A stretch of DNA of 64,000 nt from Rahnella inusitata (GCF_003263515.1 NZ_JYDE01000031.1:61251-125250), one strand, 5' to 3'. Shown: positions 28,483 to 39,014, counted from the first letter of the stretch. The notes: generated by a model not told the origin, from the letters alone. Translations and numbers: made by a program.

Positions 28483-29472
28483 ATGGCCAAGCGCATCCAG
28501 TTTTCTGAAACAGGTACACCTGACGTTCTGCAATACGTTGATTATCAGCCACAAGATCCTCAGGCCGGTGAAGTTCAGGTCGAAAACAAAGCTATCGGCA
28601 TTAATTACATTGATACCTACGTGCGCAGCGGCCTGTATCCGCCCGCCAGCTTCCCCGCGAGTTTAGGCACCGAAGCGGCAGGCGTGGTCACCAAAGTCGG
28701 CAGCGCCGTCACCGGCATCAAACCGGGCGACCGCGTGGTGTATGCCCAGTCAGCCCTTGGTGCATACAGCGAAATTCATAACGTGCCTCAGGAGAAAATC
28801 GCCATTCTGCCGGACGCCATCAGTTTCGAGCAGGCGGCGGCGTCCTTCCTGAAAGGTCTGACGGTGTATTATCTGCTGCGTCTGACCCACAAAGTACAGC
28901 CGGGCGAAACGATTTTGTTCCATGCCGCAGCGGGTGGAGTCGGTTTGATTGCCTGCCAGTGGGCAAAAGCGCTGGGCGTCAAACTGATCGGCACCGTGGG
29001 TTCTGACGAAAAGGCGGAACGCGCGAAACAGGCCGGTGCCTGGGCGACGATCAATTATCATAAAGAAGATATCGCGACCCGCGTGGCGGAGCTGACGAAC
29101 GGCGAGAAAGTCGGCGTGGTCTACGATTCCGTCGGCAAAGATACGTTTGAAAAGTCGCTGGACAGCCTGAAACGCCGTGGCTTACTGGTGAGTTTCGGCA
29201 ATGCGTCCGGGCCGGTGAAAGGCGTGGATCTGGCGATCCTTAATCAGAAAGGCTCACTGTTCGTCACGCGCCCTTCCCTCAATGGCTATGTGACCAATCG
29301 TGAAGAGCTGGAAGAAGCCAGCGGCGAACTGTTCTCGCTGATCGCCAGCGGCGCGATTCAGGTGGAGGTCAGCGACGCACAGAAATTCCCGCTTTCAGAA
29401 GCCAAACGCGCGCACGAAACGCTCGAAAGCCGCGTCACGCAGGGATCAAGTCTGCTGATACCGGGTAAATGA
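28483..29472 (+). CDS. qorA: NADPH:quinone oxidoreductase
   Basis: The 329-residue protein is a medium-chain dehydrogenase/reductase without zinc ligands. It begins MAKRIQFSETGTPDVLQYV and has VENKAIGINYIDTYVRSGLYPP, the nucleotide-binding AAAGGVGLIACQWAKALG near residue 147 and an NADPH-selecting basic region, as in E. coli QorA (327). It reduces quinones by one electron in the cytosol. GAGGGAAAAGC precedes the ATG. It is divergent from dnaB, as in E. coli. Confidence 0.93.
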   Translation: MAKRIQFSETGTPDVLQYVDYQPQDPQAGEVQVENKAIGINYIDTYVRSGLYPPASFPASLGTEAAGVVTKVGSAVTGIKPGDRVVYAQSALGAYSEIHNVPQEKIAILPDAISFEQAAASFLKGLTVYYLLRLTHKVQPGETILFHAAAGGVGLIACQWAKALGVKLIGTVGSDEKAERAKQAGAWATINYHKEDIATRVAELTNGEKVGVVYDSVGKDTFEKSLDSLKRRGLLVSFGNASGPVKGVDLAILNQKGSLFVTRPSLNGYVTNREELEEASGELFSLIASGAIQVEVSDAQKFPLSEAKRAHETLESRVTQGSSLLIPGK

Positions 29473-29507
29473 CTGCCTGGTCAGCCTAATGAATGATGAA
29501 TGCAAAA

Positions 29508-29530
29508 AAGGCTTCCACAAGGGAAGCCTT
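29508..29530 (+). terminator. qorA terminator
   Basis: AAGGCTTCC/GGGAAGCCTT arms with an ACAA loop, preceded by an A-run and followed by a T-rich end, 36 bases after the stop. Confidence 0.85.
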
Positions 29531-29876
29531 TCTTACTGTCTGATCCAGACGACCTCTGATTTCAGACGGGTACTGCCGTAGGGTACTGCAAGGTAAATCC
29601 GAAGGGCGGTGTCACTTATGCGACTATTGTGTGCCTCATCGGACTTGATGAATTCAGTTTATGGCTTGCTGACCATGCATGAATCTCATCCTAACAGTCA
29701 CCCATGTTAAAAAATATGATTTATAACCGCTGACCGCACATTCTGATCCAGCTTGTGATCGCTAGCACATAAGTAAAAGTTATCTTTGTAACGATTACAT
29801 TTTTATGTGCGCAGCAGTGCGTTATTAACCGTCGTAATTTCATGATGTTATAGAAGCCACTTATTGACTTCAAAAA
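29531..29876. other. Intergenic region without a recognised gene
   Basis: About 345 bases lie between the qorA terminator and the convergent end of pspG. No open frame with a ribosome site is seen, and no RNA gene was recognised, although a small RNA cannot be ruled out. Confidence 0.4.
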
Positions 29877-30113
29877 TCATGGCAAACGGCGGCGACGGTA
29901 TTTAGGCGCGTCCGGCCTGATCCAGGTGCGGTAAATCCAGACCGCGATGACTGCCAAAACCAACCATGGCAACATTTTTATAACAATCGCCAAAAATCCG
30001 CCCAGCATCATCAGAGCAAACGCCACGATCAGTGCAGCCGCCATGCCCAGCAGAGAGACGCCGGTCAGCATCAGCATGAAGAAAAAGCCAAGCACAAAGA
30101 GAATTTCCAGCAT
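29877..30113 (-). CDS. pspG: Phage shock protein G
   Basis: The 78-residue inner-membrane protein begins MLEILFVLGFFFMLMLTGVSLLGM and has a second hydrophobic stretch (IVIKMLPWLVLAVIAVWIY) and a basic end, closely matching E. coli PspG (80). PspG belongs to the PspF regulon, which responds to envelope stress. A sigma-54-type promoter lies about 60 bases upstream, and AAGGAG precedes the ATG. It is located between qorA and dusA, as in E. coli. Confidence 0.92.
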   Translation of the reverse strand: MLEILFVLGFFFMLMLTGVSLLGMAAALIVAFALMMLGGFLAIVIKMLPWLVLAVIAVWIYRTWIRPDAPKYRRRRLP

Positions 30114-30173
30114 CGGGTGCTCCTTAATAAGCGAATTGCATTAAGACGCGATGTCATAACACCTGTTCACTGT

Positions 30174-30190
30174 TACAAGAAACGTGCCAA
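30174..30190 (-). promoter_or_regulatory. Sigma-54 promoter of pspG
   Basis: On the minus strand TTGGCACGTTTCTTGTA fits the -24/-12 consensus (TGGCACG-N4-TTGCA), with GG and TTG at the right spacing and one mismatch at the -12 GC. This agrees with the known RpoN/PspF control of pspG. Confidence 0.8.
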
Positions 30191-30235
30191 CCGGATATGG
30201 AAATTATTGCATTGAATATCAAGGAGAAAATTATT

Positions 30236-30256
30236 CGCAGGCACGAATGGCCTGCG
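30236..30256 (-). terminator. dusA terminator
   Basis: Seven-base perfect arms CGCAGGC/GCCTGCG around a seven-base loop. On the minus strand AATAATTTTC follows. It separates dusA from the sigma-54-driven pspG. Confidence 0.65.
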
Positions 30257-30301
30257 AAGAGATAGCGAATTTGACTAACAGATAGTGATTTTACCCACGA
30301 C

Positions 30302-31330
30302 CTAAGCCTGTGCAACGGCTTCCTGGGGCTGATTGACCATCGACAGCGCCTGCTCGACCACGTCAATACCCGCGCCCGCTTTATGCGCATTTTCACTGAG
30401 ATGACGACGGAACTGACGCGCACCCGGCACGCCCTGGAACAGGCCGAGAATATGGCGGGAAATATGGCCGAGATAGGTGCCTTTGCTCAGTTCCGCTTCA
30501 ATGTACGGATATAGCGCGCGGATAATGTCCGGGCCGGTTTTTATCGGCGCTTCTGAACCGAACAATTCGCGATCCACGTTCAGCAACATGCCCGGATTCT
30601 GATAGGCTTCGCGGCCCACCATAACACCATCCATAAATTGCAGATGCGTTTTGGCCTCTTCCAGCGTCTTAATCCCACCATTAATCGCCATCGTCAGATG
30701 CGGGAAATCGCGCTTGAGCTGATACACCCGCGGGTAATCCAGCGGCGGAATTTCACGGTTTTCTTTCGGGCTCAGACCGGAAAGCCACGCTTTGCGCGCA
30801 TGAATGATAAAGGTATCGCAGCCGCCGTGTTCAGATACCTGATGGATGAAATCACACAGGAATTCATAGCTGTCCTGATCGTCGATGCCGATGCGGGTTT
30901 TGACGGTGACAGGAATCGACACTACGTCGCGCATTGCTTTGATGCAGTCCGCTACCAGCGACGCCTGCCCCATCAGGCAGGCACCGAACATACCGTTCTG
31001 CACACGATCCGACGGGCAACCGACGTTAAGGTTAATTTCGTCATACCCGCGCGCTTCGGCCAGTTTCGCGCAATGCGCCAAATCGGCCGGATTACTGCCG
31101 CCGAGCTGTAGCGATACCGGATGCTCTTCCTCACCAAAGCCGAGATAATCGCCTTTACCATGAATGATGGCGCCGGTGGTCACCATTTCAGTGTAAAGCA
31201 GCGTCTGGCCAGTCATCAGGCGGTGGAAATGGCGACAGTGACGATCGGTCCAGTCGAGCATCGGCGCAACGGAAAAACGCTGAGGGGAAAACGGGCTATT
31301 TTGGGGCATTGCGTGTTGAGTTTCTGACAT
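30302..31330 (-). CDS. dusA: tRNA-dihydrouridine(20/20a) synthase
   Basis: The 342-residue TIM-barrel flavoprotein has the Dus motifs [49 protein letters not shown] (catalytic Cys), [10 protein letters not shown] and [11 protein letters not shown]. It uses FMN and NADPH to reduce U20/U20a in tRNA. The start may be this ATG or Met8. The gene precedes pspG and diverges from zur, as in E. coli. Confidence 0.95.
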   Translation of the reverse strand: MSETQHAMPQNSPFSPQRFSVAPMLDWTDRHCRHFHRLMTGQTLLYTEMVTTGAIIHGKGDYLGFGEEEHPVSLQLGGSNPADLAHCAKLAEARGYDEINLNVGCPSDRVQNGMFGACLMGQASLVADCIKAMRDVVSIPVTVKTRIGIDDQDSYEFLCDFIHQVSEHGGCDTFIIHARKAWLSGLSPKENREIPPLDYPRVYQLKRDFPHLTMAINGGIKTLEEAKTHLQFMDGVMVGREAYQNPGMLLNVDRELFGSEAPIKTGPDIIRALYPYIEAELSKGTYLGHISRHILGLFQGVPGARQFRRHLSENAHKAGAGIDVVEQALSMVNQPQEAVAQA

Positions 31331-31567
31331 CGACCTGACATTCGCTGAAGGAGTTCGTGGCGCTCCCTCTGGCGCACGGGCCAGAAGGAAGATAATCGCT
31401 GATTATACCACAGAACAAAGATTCGGCATCCGGTGCGGTTTTAGCGGAGGCGAATATGTTACAGCACGGCGGCGCATAATTCGTCGATTTGACTGAAGCA
31501 TGATAAAATCAACCATGGCCGCATGATGTGGCTTATCGATCCCAATCTGCGCTCAGAGAACGTTTTT

Positions 31568-32077
31568 ATGACCCTGAATAATCCGGAAAAAGTCCTTTCA
31601 CAAGCTGAAGAGCTTTGCCAGCAGCGTAATGTTCGCCTTACGCCGCAGCGGCTGGAAGTGCTGCGCCTGATGACGCAACAGCCCGGTGCGATCAGCGCCT
31701 ATGACTTGCTGGATTTGCTGCGCGTCAGCGAACCGCAGGCCAAGCCACCAACGGTCTATCGCGCGCTGGATTTCCTGCTGGAACAGGGATTTATTCATCG
31801 GGTGGAATCCGCTAACAGCTACGTGTTGTGCCATCATTTTGAAGAGCCAAGCCACACATCGGCGCTGTTTATCTGTGACCGCTGCGGTCTGGTGACGGAA
31901 AAAACTACTGACGGCATCGAAGAACGCCTGGCGAAACTGGCACTGGATTCTGGCTTCGAATTACGTCATTCCGTGGTAGAAGCGCATGGTCTGTGTGGGG
32001 AATGCAAAGTCGTTGAGACATGCGAAAGCCATGACCACTGCGATCACGACCACACCATCGTGGTGAAGAAACGCTAA
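31568..32077 (+). CDS. zur: Zinc uptake regulator Zur
   Basis: The 169-residue Fur-family repressor starts MTLNNPEKVLSQAEELCQQRNVRLTPQRLEVLRLM; AGAGAA is the ribosome site, and 15 extra upstream codons are unlikely. The winged helix AYDLLDLLRVSEPQAKPPTVYRALDFLL is followed by a structural zinc site (CDRCG and CGEC) and a His-rich end (SHDHCDHDHT). With zinc it represses uptake genes such as znuABC. It is divergent from dusA. Confidence 0.95.
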   Translation: MTLNNPEKVLSQAEELCQQRNVRLTPQRLEVLRLMTQQPGAISAYDLLDLLRVSEPQAKPPTVYRALDFLLEQGFIHRVESANSYVLCHHFEEPSHTSALFICDRCGLVTEKTTDGIEERLAKLALDSGFELRHSVVEAHGLCGECKVVETCESHDHCDHDHTIVVKKR

Positions 32078-32161
32078 ATTTATGCAGCTGGATTTGAATT
32101 GCGAGAATAGCGGTACTGTCGGGAGGGATTAACGGCGGTATCTGATGAGACATAAAACAGT

Positions 32162-32179
32162 GGGTACATCCTTGTACCC
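32162..32179 (+). terminator. Hairpin after zur
   Basis: GGGTACA/TGTACCC arms with a TCCT loop about 85 bases after zur. No clear T-run follows, so it may be structural only; TATCCTGA and TCAGGATA flank the next 45 bases as a second nested inverted repeat. Confidence 0.4.
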
Positions 32180-32255
32180 GTATCCTGAAAGCGTTCCGGG
32201 TAGGAGCAGCTACTACTCAGGATACGTCACTGAAACACGAGGGGGAGTCGCGTTT

Positions 32256-32465
32256 TTACCAGTGATATTTGTTGCTTGATTCCCAATCCTTGAGCTCTTT
32301 CTCGGCCTGATCTTTCTGATAGCCGTAACGCTCCTGAATCTTACCTACCAGCTGATCGCGTTTACCTTCCACTACGGTCAGATCGTCGTCAGTCAGCTTG
32401 CCCCATTTTTCTTTTACTTTGCCTTTAAACTGCTTCCAGTTACCGTCGGCTTGGTCCTTATTCAT
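32256..32465 (-). CDS. yjbJ: CsbD-family stress protein YjbJ
   Basis: The 69-residue hydrophilic protein MNKDQADGNWKQFKGKVKE... carries the CsbD motif GKLTDDDLTVVEGKRDQLVGKIQERYGY and closely matches E. coli YjbJ. It is abundant in stationary phase, and its function is unclear. AGGAGATATTTT precedes the ATG. Its position between zur and dinF is conserved. Confidence 0.94.
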   Translation of the reverse strand: MNKDQADGNWKQFKGKVKEKWGKLTDDDLTVVEGKRDQLVGKIQERYGYQKDQAEKELKDWESSNKYHW

Positions 32466-32657
32466 AAAATATCTCCTGTTACCTTAGGGTTTATGGCGCT
32501 GCGGGTTACCGCTGCAGCTCGGGCTTAACACTTCTAAGGTTAGTAGAGAATTTGGATTTATCCTGCAAACGAAGGGATAAAACGCGTTATTAGGATTATT
32601 CCAAAGCAGGATATAACGGCTAACCGCTATATTCTGCCCTGTAAAAAATTCGCCAAT

Positions 32658-34022
32658 TCAGTGTGATGACGATGAAAACCAGGCGTCGCGCTGCCAGTAC
32701 CGGTGCCATATCCAGCCGAGGGAAACGCCCCGCAGCCCGAGGAAAACGGTCAGCGCCAGCCACAACGCGTGGTTGCCCAAGAGCGGTAATGACAGCAGCG
32801 TCAGGCCATACCCAAGTGCGGCAATCGCCATGCTGTTGCGCATATCCCGCCCGCGGGTCGCACCGATAAACATACCATCGAGCAGGTAACACCAGACCGC
32901 AACCAGCGGCAGGACAATCTGCCAGCCCAGATAACTATCAGCCAGCTGACGCAGCTCTGGCAGAGACGTCAGCGCGTTAATGATGTGCTCGCCGGTCAGT
33001 GCGTACAACAGTGCAAACGCCAGTGCCACCAGACCCGCCTGCCGACATGCCGCGCGCCACACCTTCAGCAGTTTTTCACGGTTACGGGCACCAAACGCCT
33101 CGCCTGAATGGGCTTCAATCGCGTAAGCAAAGCCGTCGAGCGCAAAGGCTGTAAAGGTCAGAAGGTTCATCAGAACGGCATTCACCGCAACGATATGGCT
33201 GCCGAGCCGCGCACCGAGAATAGTCAGTGAGGCGAAACAGAGCTGGAGTAGCAACGAACGCAGCATGATGTCGCGGTTGAGACTCAGCAACCGGTGCAGG
33301 TCACCGCGCCACGATGAGGTCAGCAGCGAGAAAGTGATCCCCCATCGCTTCATCACACGCCAGACAAGATACAGCCCGATGAACAGCGTGAAATACTCCG
33401 AACAGGCAGTTGCCGTCGCTGCGCCCTGCACGTTCCAGCCGAACCCAATCACCAGCCAAAGATCCAGCACGATGTTAAGCAGGTTACCGGCAATGAGTAA
33501 AATCACCGGCCCGCGCACGTACTGAATTCCAAGGAGCCAGCCGAGGATCACCAGATTTGCCAGAGAAGCGGGTGCGCTAATCCAGCGGATTTCAATAAAC
33601 AGCCGCGCCTGTTCCAGCACCGACTGGCTACCGCCGACAATATGGAAAGCCCCTTCCATCAGCGGATGCCTGAACAATAAAATCATCACGCCCGCCAGTA
33701 CAGCCAGAAGAAAAGGCTGCACAAAAGCACGCGCCAGCAGGACTTTATCTTTCGCGCCGAGCGCCTGCGCGGTCATACCGGTGGTACTCATGCGCAGGAA
33801 CAACAGCATCATGAACAGGAAAGTGGTAATCATCGAACCAACCGCGACGCCGCCCAGATAATCGGGGCTGTCGAGATGACCGATCACCGCCGTATCCACC
33901 AGCCCCAGCAGAGGCACGGTGATATTAGAAAAGATCATCGGCAGTGCGAGCATCCAGAGGGCTTTATCGGTCGGGCTCAGAAAAGTGTGTTGAAGCTTTT
34001 GCAGAAGGGATTGATGTTGCAT
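32658..34022 (-). CDS. dinF: MATE-family efflux protein DinF
   Basis: The protein of about 454 residues (458 from the first ATG) has 12 hydrophobic helices. It contains the DinF-type stretch LALPMIFSNITVPLLGLVDTAVIGHL near the start and AVNAVLMNLLTFTAFALDGFAYAIEAHSGEAFGARN in the second half. MATE proteins exchange cations for drugs or organic molecules; DinF protects against oxidants and bile salts in E. coli. It is downstream of lexA and SOS-linked, but a 264-base gap with a repeat and a hairpin separates the two here. Confidence 0.93.
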   Translation of the reverse strand: MQHQSLLQKLQHTFLSPTDKALWMLALPMIFSNITVPLLGLVDTAVIGHLDSPDYLGGVAVGSMITTFLFMMLLFLRMSTTGMTAQALGAKDKVLLARAFVQPFLLAVLAGVMILLFRHPLMEGAFHIVGGSQSVLEQARLFIEIRWISAPASLANLVILGWLLGIQYVRGPVILLIAGNLLNIVLDLWLVIGFGWNVQGAATATACSEYFTLFIGLYLVWRVMKRWGITFSLLTSSWRGDLHRLLSLNRDIMLRSLLLQLCFASLTILGARLGSHIVAVNAVLMNLLTFTAFALDGFAYAIEAHSGEAFGARNREKLLKVWRAACRQAGLVALAFALLYALTGEHIINALTSLPELRQLADSYLGWQIVLPLVAVWCYLLDGMFIGATRGRDMRNSMAIAALGYGLTLLSLPLLGNHALWLALTVFLGLRGVSLGWIWHRYWQRDAWFSSSSH

Positions 34023-34062
34023 AGAGAATCTCATGCCGGAGGTTCAGGATATGCCTAAAATG

Positions 34063-34084
34063 ACATCGCCCCGTCAGGGGCGAT
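34063..34084 (-). terminator. Hairpin between lexA and dinF
   Basis: Nine-base perfect arms CATCGCCCC/GGGGCGATG with a GTCA loop, followed on the minus strand by TCATTTTA. It may terminate or attenuate lexA transcripts before dinF. Confidence 0.6.
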
Positions 34085-34172
34085 GATGCGAAATTCTTTT
34101 GATTAACGTCCAGAACCGTTTACTACGTCAGAGGGGGGAGACGCAGAAAACCTGTTCAGGTTGACCAAAATA

Positions 34173-34282
34173 ATTCGAGTTGCAGGAAGGCGGCAAGCAA
34201 GCGAATCCCGAATCGCTGACTTTAGGTCAGGGATTCGGATGTACGCCCGTAGCCAACGCATCTGCAGCTCGAAGTATGACGG
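34173..34282. repeat. Intergenic palindromic repeat, long form
   Basis: The 110-base element starts ATTCGAGTTGCAGGAAGGCG and ends CTCGAAGTATGACGG. Its ends are imperfect inverted repeats (TTCGAG...CTCGAA; TGC...GCAG), and its centre holds GAATCCC...GGGATTC. It lies immediately after the lexA stop. A shortened version lies at 40191. It resembles the short non-coding repeats dispersed in enterobacterial intergenic regions; I do not assign a named family. Confidence 0.7.
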
Positions 34283-34286
34283 TCAA

Positions 34287-34895
34287 TTAAATCCAGTCGC
34301 CGTTACGGATAACACCGACCGCTAAACCTTCAATGCTGAAGTTCTGTTCACGCAGGTCGACAACAATAGGCTGGAACTCGCTGTTTTCCGGCAGTAAATG
34401 CACGACGGTGCCCTGTTTTTTCAGGCGTTTTACCGTCACTTCATCGTCGATACGCGCGACGACAACCTGGCCATTACGCACGTCCTGCGTTTTGTGAACG
34501 GCAAGCAGATCGCCATCCAGAATACCGATATCGCGCATCGACATACCGCTGACACGCAGCAGGAAATCCGCGCTCGGTTTAAACATCGCGGGATCGACCT
34601 GATAGTGTCCTTCGATGTGTTGCTGAGCCAGCAGAGGTTCACCGGCGGCTACACGGCCAATCAGCGGTAAACCTTCTTCTTCTTCCATCAGCAGACGGAT
34701 ACCGCGCGAAGCTCCGGAGACAATCTCAATGACGCCTTTGCGCGCCAGAGCTTTCAGGTGTTCTTCCGCAGCATTCGGGGAACGGAACCCAAGACGAGCG
34801 GCAATCTCCGCGCGGGTTGGTGGCATACCCGTAGTGGAGATATGATCGCGAATCAGGTCATAGACCTCTTGTTGTCTGGTCGTTAAAGCTTTCAT
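34287..34895 (-). CDS. lexA: SOS repressor LexA
   Basis: The 202-residue protein equals E. coli LexA in length. It has the winged helix ([27 protein letters not shown]), the self-cleavage bond Ala84-Gly85 in [10 protein letters not shown], and the Ser119-Lys156 dyad ([15 protein letters not shown]). RecA filaments trigger autoproteolysis. Two LexA boxes lie directly upstream, so it is autoregulated. Confidence 0.98.
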   Translation of the reverse strand: MKALTTRQQEVYDLIRDHISTTGMPPTRAEIAARLGFRSPNAAEEHLKALARKGVIEIVSGASRGIRLLMEEEEGLPLIGRVAAGEPLLAQQHIEGHYQVDPAMFKPSADFLLRVSGMSMRDIGILDGDLLAVHKTQDVRNGQVVVARIDDEVTVKRLKKQGTVVHLLPENSEFQPIVVDLREQNFSIEGLAVGVIRNGDWI

Positions 34896-34903
34896 TCCGC
34901 CCC

Positions 34904-34919
34904 CTGGTTGTTTATACAG
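34904..34919. promoter_or_regulatory. LexA box 1 of lexA
   Basis: CTGGTTGTTTATACAG fits CTG-N10-CAG and lies nine bases from the lexA start codon. With the next box it forms the double operator known from E. coli lexA. Confidence 0.88.
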
Positions 34920-34924
34920 TCTTG

Positions 34925-34940
34925 CTGTGAGTATATACAG
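34925..34940. promoter_or_regulatory. LexA box 2 of lexA
   Basis: CTGTGAGTATATACAG is a near-consensus LexA site, with its first base 21 bases from that of box 1, allowing cooperative repression of lexA-dinF. Confidence 0.9.
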
Positions 34941-35014
34941 CTATACGGGCAATGAAAACCTAAGATTGAATAAAAACAGTGCATAAGCGCGATTCCTGGA
35001 ATACAGATTCCAAA

Positions 35015-35383
35015 TCAGAACCATCGCGGCCAAAAGATGCTGACCCAGACAAAAATCGCCAATATGATGGTCAACAGCACGGCAGCAGAGCCGATATCTT
35101 TGGCACGCCCGGAGAGCACGTGAAACTCAGGGCCGATGCGGTCGATAGCGCATTCCACGGCGCTGTTGAGCAGTTCCACCACGCACACCAGGACCACGGA
35201 ACCGATTAGCAGGATACGTTCGATGCTGCTCACATCGAACCAGAAAGAGAGCAAAATTAATGGGATAGCCGCACTGGCTTCCTGTCGGAAGGCCGCTTCA
35301 TTTTGCCATGCCGCTTTCAGCCCTTTCCATGAGTATCCGGCTGCTTTATAAATTCGGGTAAATCCAGTGACTTGGTTCGCCAT
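35015..35383 (-). CDS. dgkA: Diacylglycerol kinase
   Basis: The 122-residue integral membrane enzyme matches E. coli DgkA in length. It has an amphipathic N-terminus (GFTRIYKAAGYSWKGLKAAWQNEAAFRQE), three transmembrane helices and the active-site segment VVELLNSAVECAIDRIG followed by GRAKDIGSAAV. It phosphorylates diacylglycerol, recycling lipid from osmoregulated glucan synthesis. It is divergent from plsB. Confidence 0.97.
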   Translation of the reverse strand: MANQVTGFTRIYKAAGYSWKGLKAAWQNEAAFRQEASAAIPLILLSFWFDVSSIERILLIGSVVLVCVVELLNSAVECAIDRIGPEFHVLSGRAKDIGSAAVLLTIILAIFVWVSIFWPRWF

Positions 35384-35523
35384 TCTGTTACTGATCCTTG
35401 AGGGGTAGTCCTTCGGGTGTTTGATGCATTTTAGCGGTTTAATGGTCTCTCATCACCACAGATCTCATTTGAGCTTTCTGGTATCCTTGCGGCGAAATGG
35501 CTAACAAGAGGCTTCACGTTTTT

Positions 35524-38004
35524 ATGTCAGGTTGGCGTAGACTTTATTACACATTATTGAATTTACCGCTTTCATTGCTGGTAAAGAGCAAAGTCATACC
35601 TACAGATCCGGTGACCGAGTTGCACTTAGACCCGACGCGCCCGATCCTGTACGTATTACCTTATAACTCCAAAGCAGATTTGCTGACCCTGCGTGCGCAG
35701 TGTCTTGCCCAAAATTTGCCCGACCCTCTGATTCCGCTGGATATCGACGGCACGTTGCTGCCAAGCCATGTGTTTATCGCTGAAGGCCCGCGCGTGTTTT
35801 CGTATTACACGCCGAAGCAGGAATCCGTAAAGCTGTTCCACGACTATCTGGATCTGCACCGCAATAATCCGGATTTAGATATTCAGATGTTGCCGGTCTC
35901 GGTAATGTTCGGACGTGCACCGGGCCGTGAAGGTCAGGATACACCGCACCTGCGCGTGCTGAACGGCATTCAGAAATTCTTCGCCGTGTTGTGGCTTGGC
36001 CGCGACAGTTTTGTTCGCTTCTCCAATACAGTATCGCTGCGTTATATGGCGACCGAGCACGGTACGGATAAAACTATCGCGCAAAAGCTCGCCCGTGTGG
36101 CGCGAATGCATTTCTCACGCTTGCGTCTGGCAGCAGTCGGCCCGCGTCTGCCTGCCCGTCAGGATTTATTCAATAAGCTGCTGGCCTCGAAAGCCATCGA
36201 AAAAGCCATTGAAGATGAAGCGCGCAGCAAAAAGATTTCCCACGAAAAAGCCCAGCAAAACGCTATCGCGCTGATGGAAGAGATCGCCGCGAACTTCTCT
36301 TATGAAGCCGTGCGCCTTTCCGACCGCGTGCTAAGCTGGACGTGGAACCGCCTGTATAAAGGCATCAACGTGAATAACGCCGAGCGCGTGCGCCAGTTAG
36401 CGCAAGACGGGCAGGAAATCGTGTATGTGCCCTGCCACCGCAGCCACATGGATTATCTGCTGCTGTCTTACGTGCTCTATCATCAGGGGTTGGTGCCGCC
36501 TCACATTGCTGCCGGTATCAATCTGAATTTCTGGCCAGCCGGCCCGATTTTCCGCCGTCTGGGTGCGTTCTTTATCCGTCGTACCTTTAAAGGCAACAAA
36601 CTTTATTCGACCGTGTTCCGCGAATATCTGGGCGAGCTGTTCAGCCGGGGTTATTCGGTGGAATACTTTGTCGAAGGTGGCCGCTCGCGAACCGGACGTC
36701 TGCTGGAGCCGAAAACCGGCACGCTGGCGATGACGATTCAGGCCATGCTACGCGGCGGTTCCCGCCCTATTACGCTGGTGCCGATTTACATCGGTTACGA
36801 ACACGTGATGGAAGTGGGAACTTACGCAAAAGAGTTACGCGGCGCGACCAAAGAGAAAGAGAGTCTGACTCAGATGCTCAACGGCTTGCGTAAGCTGCGC
36901 AACCTCGGTCAGGGCTATGTGAACTTTGGTGAACCTCTGCATCTGACCACCTATCTGAACCAAAACGTGCCGACATGGCGTGAGGCGATCGACCCTATCG
37001 AAGCCCAGCGTCCGAGCTGGCTGACGCCGACGGTGCAGGATCTGGCTGAGCAGATTATGGTGCGCATCAACAATTCAGCGGCGGCCAACGCCATGAACCT
37101 GTGTTGTACCGCGCTGCTGGCGTCCCGTCAGCGATCACTGACCCGCGAACAGTTGACTGAACAGATTGATTGCTACCTGCAGCTGCTGCGCAACGTGCCG
37201 TACAACGCCGATTCCACCGTGCCCGATCTGACCGCCAATCAGTTACTTGATCACGCGTTGAACATGAATAAGTTCCAGGTCGAAAAAGATAATATCGGTG
37301 ACATTATCGTTCTGCCGCGCGAACAAGCCGTGCTGATGACCTACTACCGCAACAACATTCATCATATGCTGGTGTTGCCGTCGCTGATTTCAAGCATCGT
37401 GATGCACCACCGTCTGGTCACTCGCGAGGAATTGCTGCGTCAGGTTGAGCTGATTTATCCGATGCTGAAAGCCGAACTGTTCATGCATTTCGATAAAGCC
37501 GATCTGCCACATGTGCTGAATGTTCTGACGCTGGAACTGGCGCGTCAGCAGATTATTCATCTGGAAGATGATGAGTTATCGCTGAACCCGGCACGTATCC
37601 GCACGCTGCAACTGCTGGCTGCCGGTGTACGTGAAACACTGCAACGCTACGCGATCACCTTCTCCTTGCTCACCACCAATCCAAGCATCAATCGCGGTGC
37701 GCTGGAAAAAGAGAGCCGGATTATGGCGCAGCGTTTGTCGGTGCTGCACGGTATCAATGCCCCTGAGTTCTTCGATAAAGCGGTGTTTTCAACGCTGGTC
37801 GGCACACTGCGCGCAGAGGGTTATATCAACGATATCGGTGATGCGATTCAGGAACAAACGCGTGAGATTTACAACATGCTCAGCGACCTGATGACGCCAG
37901 ACATCAAACTCACTATCGAAAGTGCCGGTATGCCTTCCGAGCTGCCGCAGCCGACCGAACCACCGGCTGAGCCTAAGCTGGATGTGCGCGATACCGATCA
38001 TTAA
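35524..38004 (+). CDS. plsB: Glycerol-3-phosphate 1-O-acyltransferase
   Basis: The protein of about 826 residues begins [23 protein letters not shown], aligning with the E. coli PlsB start; an ATG nine codons earlier is possible. The acyltransferase motifs are present: [11 protein letters not shown] (catalytic His and Asp), [24 protein letters not shown] and [11 protein letters not shown]. It makes lysophosphatidic acid at the inner membrane, the first step of phospholipid synthesis. The C-terminus is slightly longer than in E. coli (807) and Pro/Glu-rich. Confidence 0.97.
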   Translation: MSGWRRLYYTLLNLPLSLLVKSKVIPTDPVTELHLDPTRPILYVLPYNSKADLLTLRAQCLAQNLPDPLIPLDIDGTLLPSHVFIAEGPRVFSYYTPKQESVKLFHDYLDLHRNNPDLDIQMLPVSVMFGRAPGREGQDTPHLRVLNGIQKFFAVLWLGRDSFVRFSNTVSLRYMATEHGTDKTIAQKLARVARMHFSRLRLAAVGPRLPARQDLFNKLLASKAIEKAIEDEARSKKISHEKAQQNAIALMEEIAANFSYEAVRLSDRVLSWTWNRLYKGINVNNAERVRQLAQDGQEIVYVPCHRSHMDYLLLSYVLYHQGLVPPHIAAGINLNFWPAGPIFRRLGAFFIRRTFKGNKLYSTVFREYLGELFSRGYSVEYFVEGGRSRTGRLLEPKTGTLAMTIQAMLRGGSRPITLVPIYIGYEHVMEVGTYAKELRGATKEKESLTQMLNGLRKLRNLGQGYVNFGEPLHLTTYLNQNVPTWREAIDPIEAQRPSWLTPTVQDLAEQIMVRINNSAAANAMNLCCTALLASRQRSLTREQLTEQIDCYLQLLRNVPYNADSTVPDLTANQLLDHALNMNKFQVEKDNIGDIIVLPREQAVLMTYYRNNIHHMLVLPSLISSIVMHHRLVTREELLRQVELIYPMLKAELFMHFDKADLPHVLNVLTLELARQQIIHLEDDELSLNPARIRTLQLLAAGVRETLQRYAITFSLLTTNPSINRGALEKESRIMAQRLSVLHGINAPEFFDKAVFSTLVGTLRAEGYINDIGDAIQEQTREIYNMLSDLMTPDIKLTIESAGMPSELPQPTEPPAEPKLDVRDTDH

Positions 38005-38041
38005 TCGCCCGTTGTAACGCGGTAAATGGCAGGAAACAAAA

Positions 38042-38069
38042 CGCCCGGACTTTGCAAAAAGTCCGGGCG
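38042..38069. terminator. plsB terminator
   Basis: Twelve-base perfect arms CGCCCGGACTTT/AAAGTCCGGGCG with a four-base loop and a T6 tract, 38 bases after plsB. It can also stop ubiA transcripts. Confidence 0.92.
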
Positions 38070-38102
38070 TTTTTTATTGTCTGAAGAGATTGCCTGAAGA
38101 GA

Positions 38103-39014
38103 TTAGAAACTGAACGCCGTCAGGCTCATCAGAATCCCCAGGAACAGCACCAGACCGACATAGTTATTCTGACGGAAAGCCAGGAAACAGGCGTCACGTT
38201 CGCGCTTCGCGATCAGTTTTTGCTGATGCACAAACAGCGCGGCGGCCAGCAACAGCGACCAGTAGAACGGTGCGCCCAGCTGCGAAAGATGCCCGACAAT
38301 CGCCATCAGAACCAGCGTTGCCAACTGCAACAGGCCAATGATCAGCGTGTCAAAACGGCCAAACAAAATGGCCGTCGATTTTACGCCAATCTTTAAATCG
38401 TCATCACGATCGACCATCGCATATTGCGTGTCGTAGGCCACCGTCCAGCAGATATTTGCCACGAACAATAACCAGCAACTTAGCGGCACGGTTTCACTGA
38501 CGGCAGCGTAAGCCATCGGGATTGACCAGCCAAACGCCGCGCCCAGCACAAACTGCGGCAGATGGCTGACGCGTTTCATGAACGGGTAAATCCATGCCAG
38601 CGCCAGCGCGGCTAGCGAGAGGAAAATCGTCATGCGATTGAGGGTCAGTACCAACAGGAACGACACCAGCACCAGCCCGGCAAACAGGATTTTGGCCTGC
38701 TTACCGCTGACCGCCCCGCTCGGCAACGGGCGGTTGGCAGTGCGCTTAACGTGCCCGTCTATTTTGCGGTCAGCGTAATCATTCACCACGCAACCGGCGG
38801 CGCGCATAAAGAAGACGCCCAGCACGAACACCACCAAAATTTTGACAGAAGGCATGCCTCCACCGGCCAGCCAAAGCGCCCACAGCGTCGGCCACAGCAG
38901 CAACAGCGAGCCGATGGGTTTATCAATGCGCATCAGGCGGCAATAATCCCGCCAGGTGCCCTGCGTCATACTTCCCGACACTCTCTGTTCTCCTTGTGGG
39001 TTGGTCTGGCTCAT
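38103..39014 (-). CDS. ubiA: 4-hydroxybenzoate octaprenyltransferase
   Basis: The 303-residue polytopic prenyltransferase has both Asp-rich motifs, [19 protein letters not shown] and [17 protein letters not shown], plus YPFMKR. The ATG at 39014 overlaps the ubiC stop (ATGA), which supports this start even though the protein is about 13 residues longer at the N-terminus than E. coli UbiA (Met16 is an alternative). It attaches the octaprenyl tail in ubiquinone synthesis at the inner membrane. Confidence 0.96.
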   Translation of the reverse strand: MSQTNPQGEQRVSGSMTQGTWRDYCRLMRIDKPIGSLLLLWPTLWALWLAGGGMPSVKILVVFVLGVFFMRAAGCVVNDYADRKIDGHVKRTANRPLPSGAVSGKQAKILFAGLVLVSFLLVLTLNRMTIFLSLAALALAWIYPFMKRVSHLPQFVLGAAFGWSIPMAYAAVSETVPLSCWLLFVANICWTVAYDTQYAMVDRDDDLKIGVKSTAILFGRFDTLIIGLLQLATLVLMAIVGHLSQLGAPFYWSLLLAAALFVHQQKLIAKRERDACFLAFRQNNYVGLVLFLGILMSLTAFSF

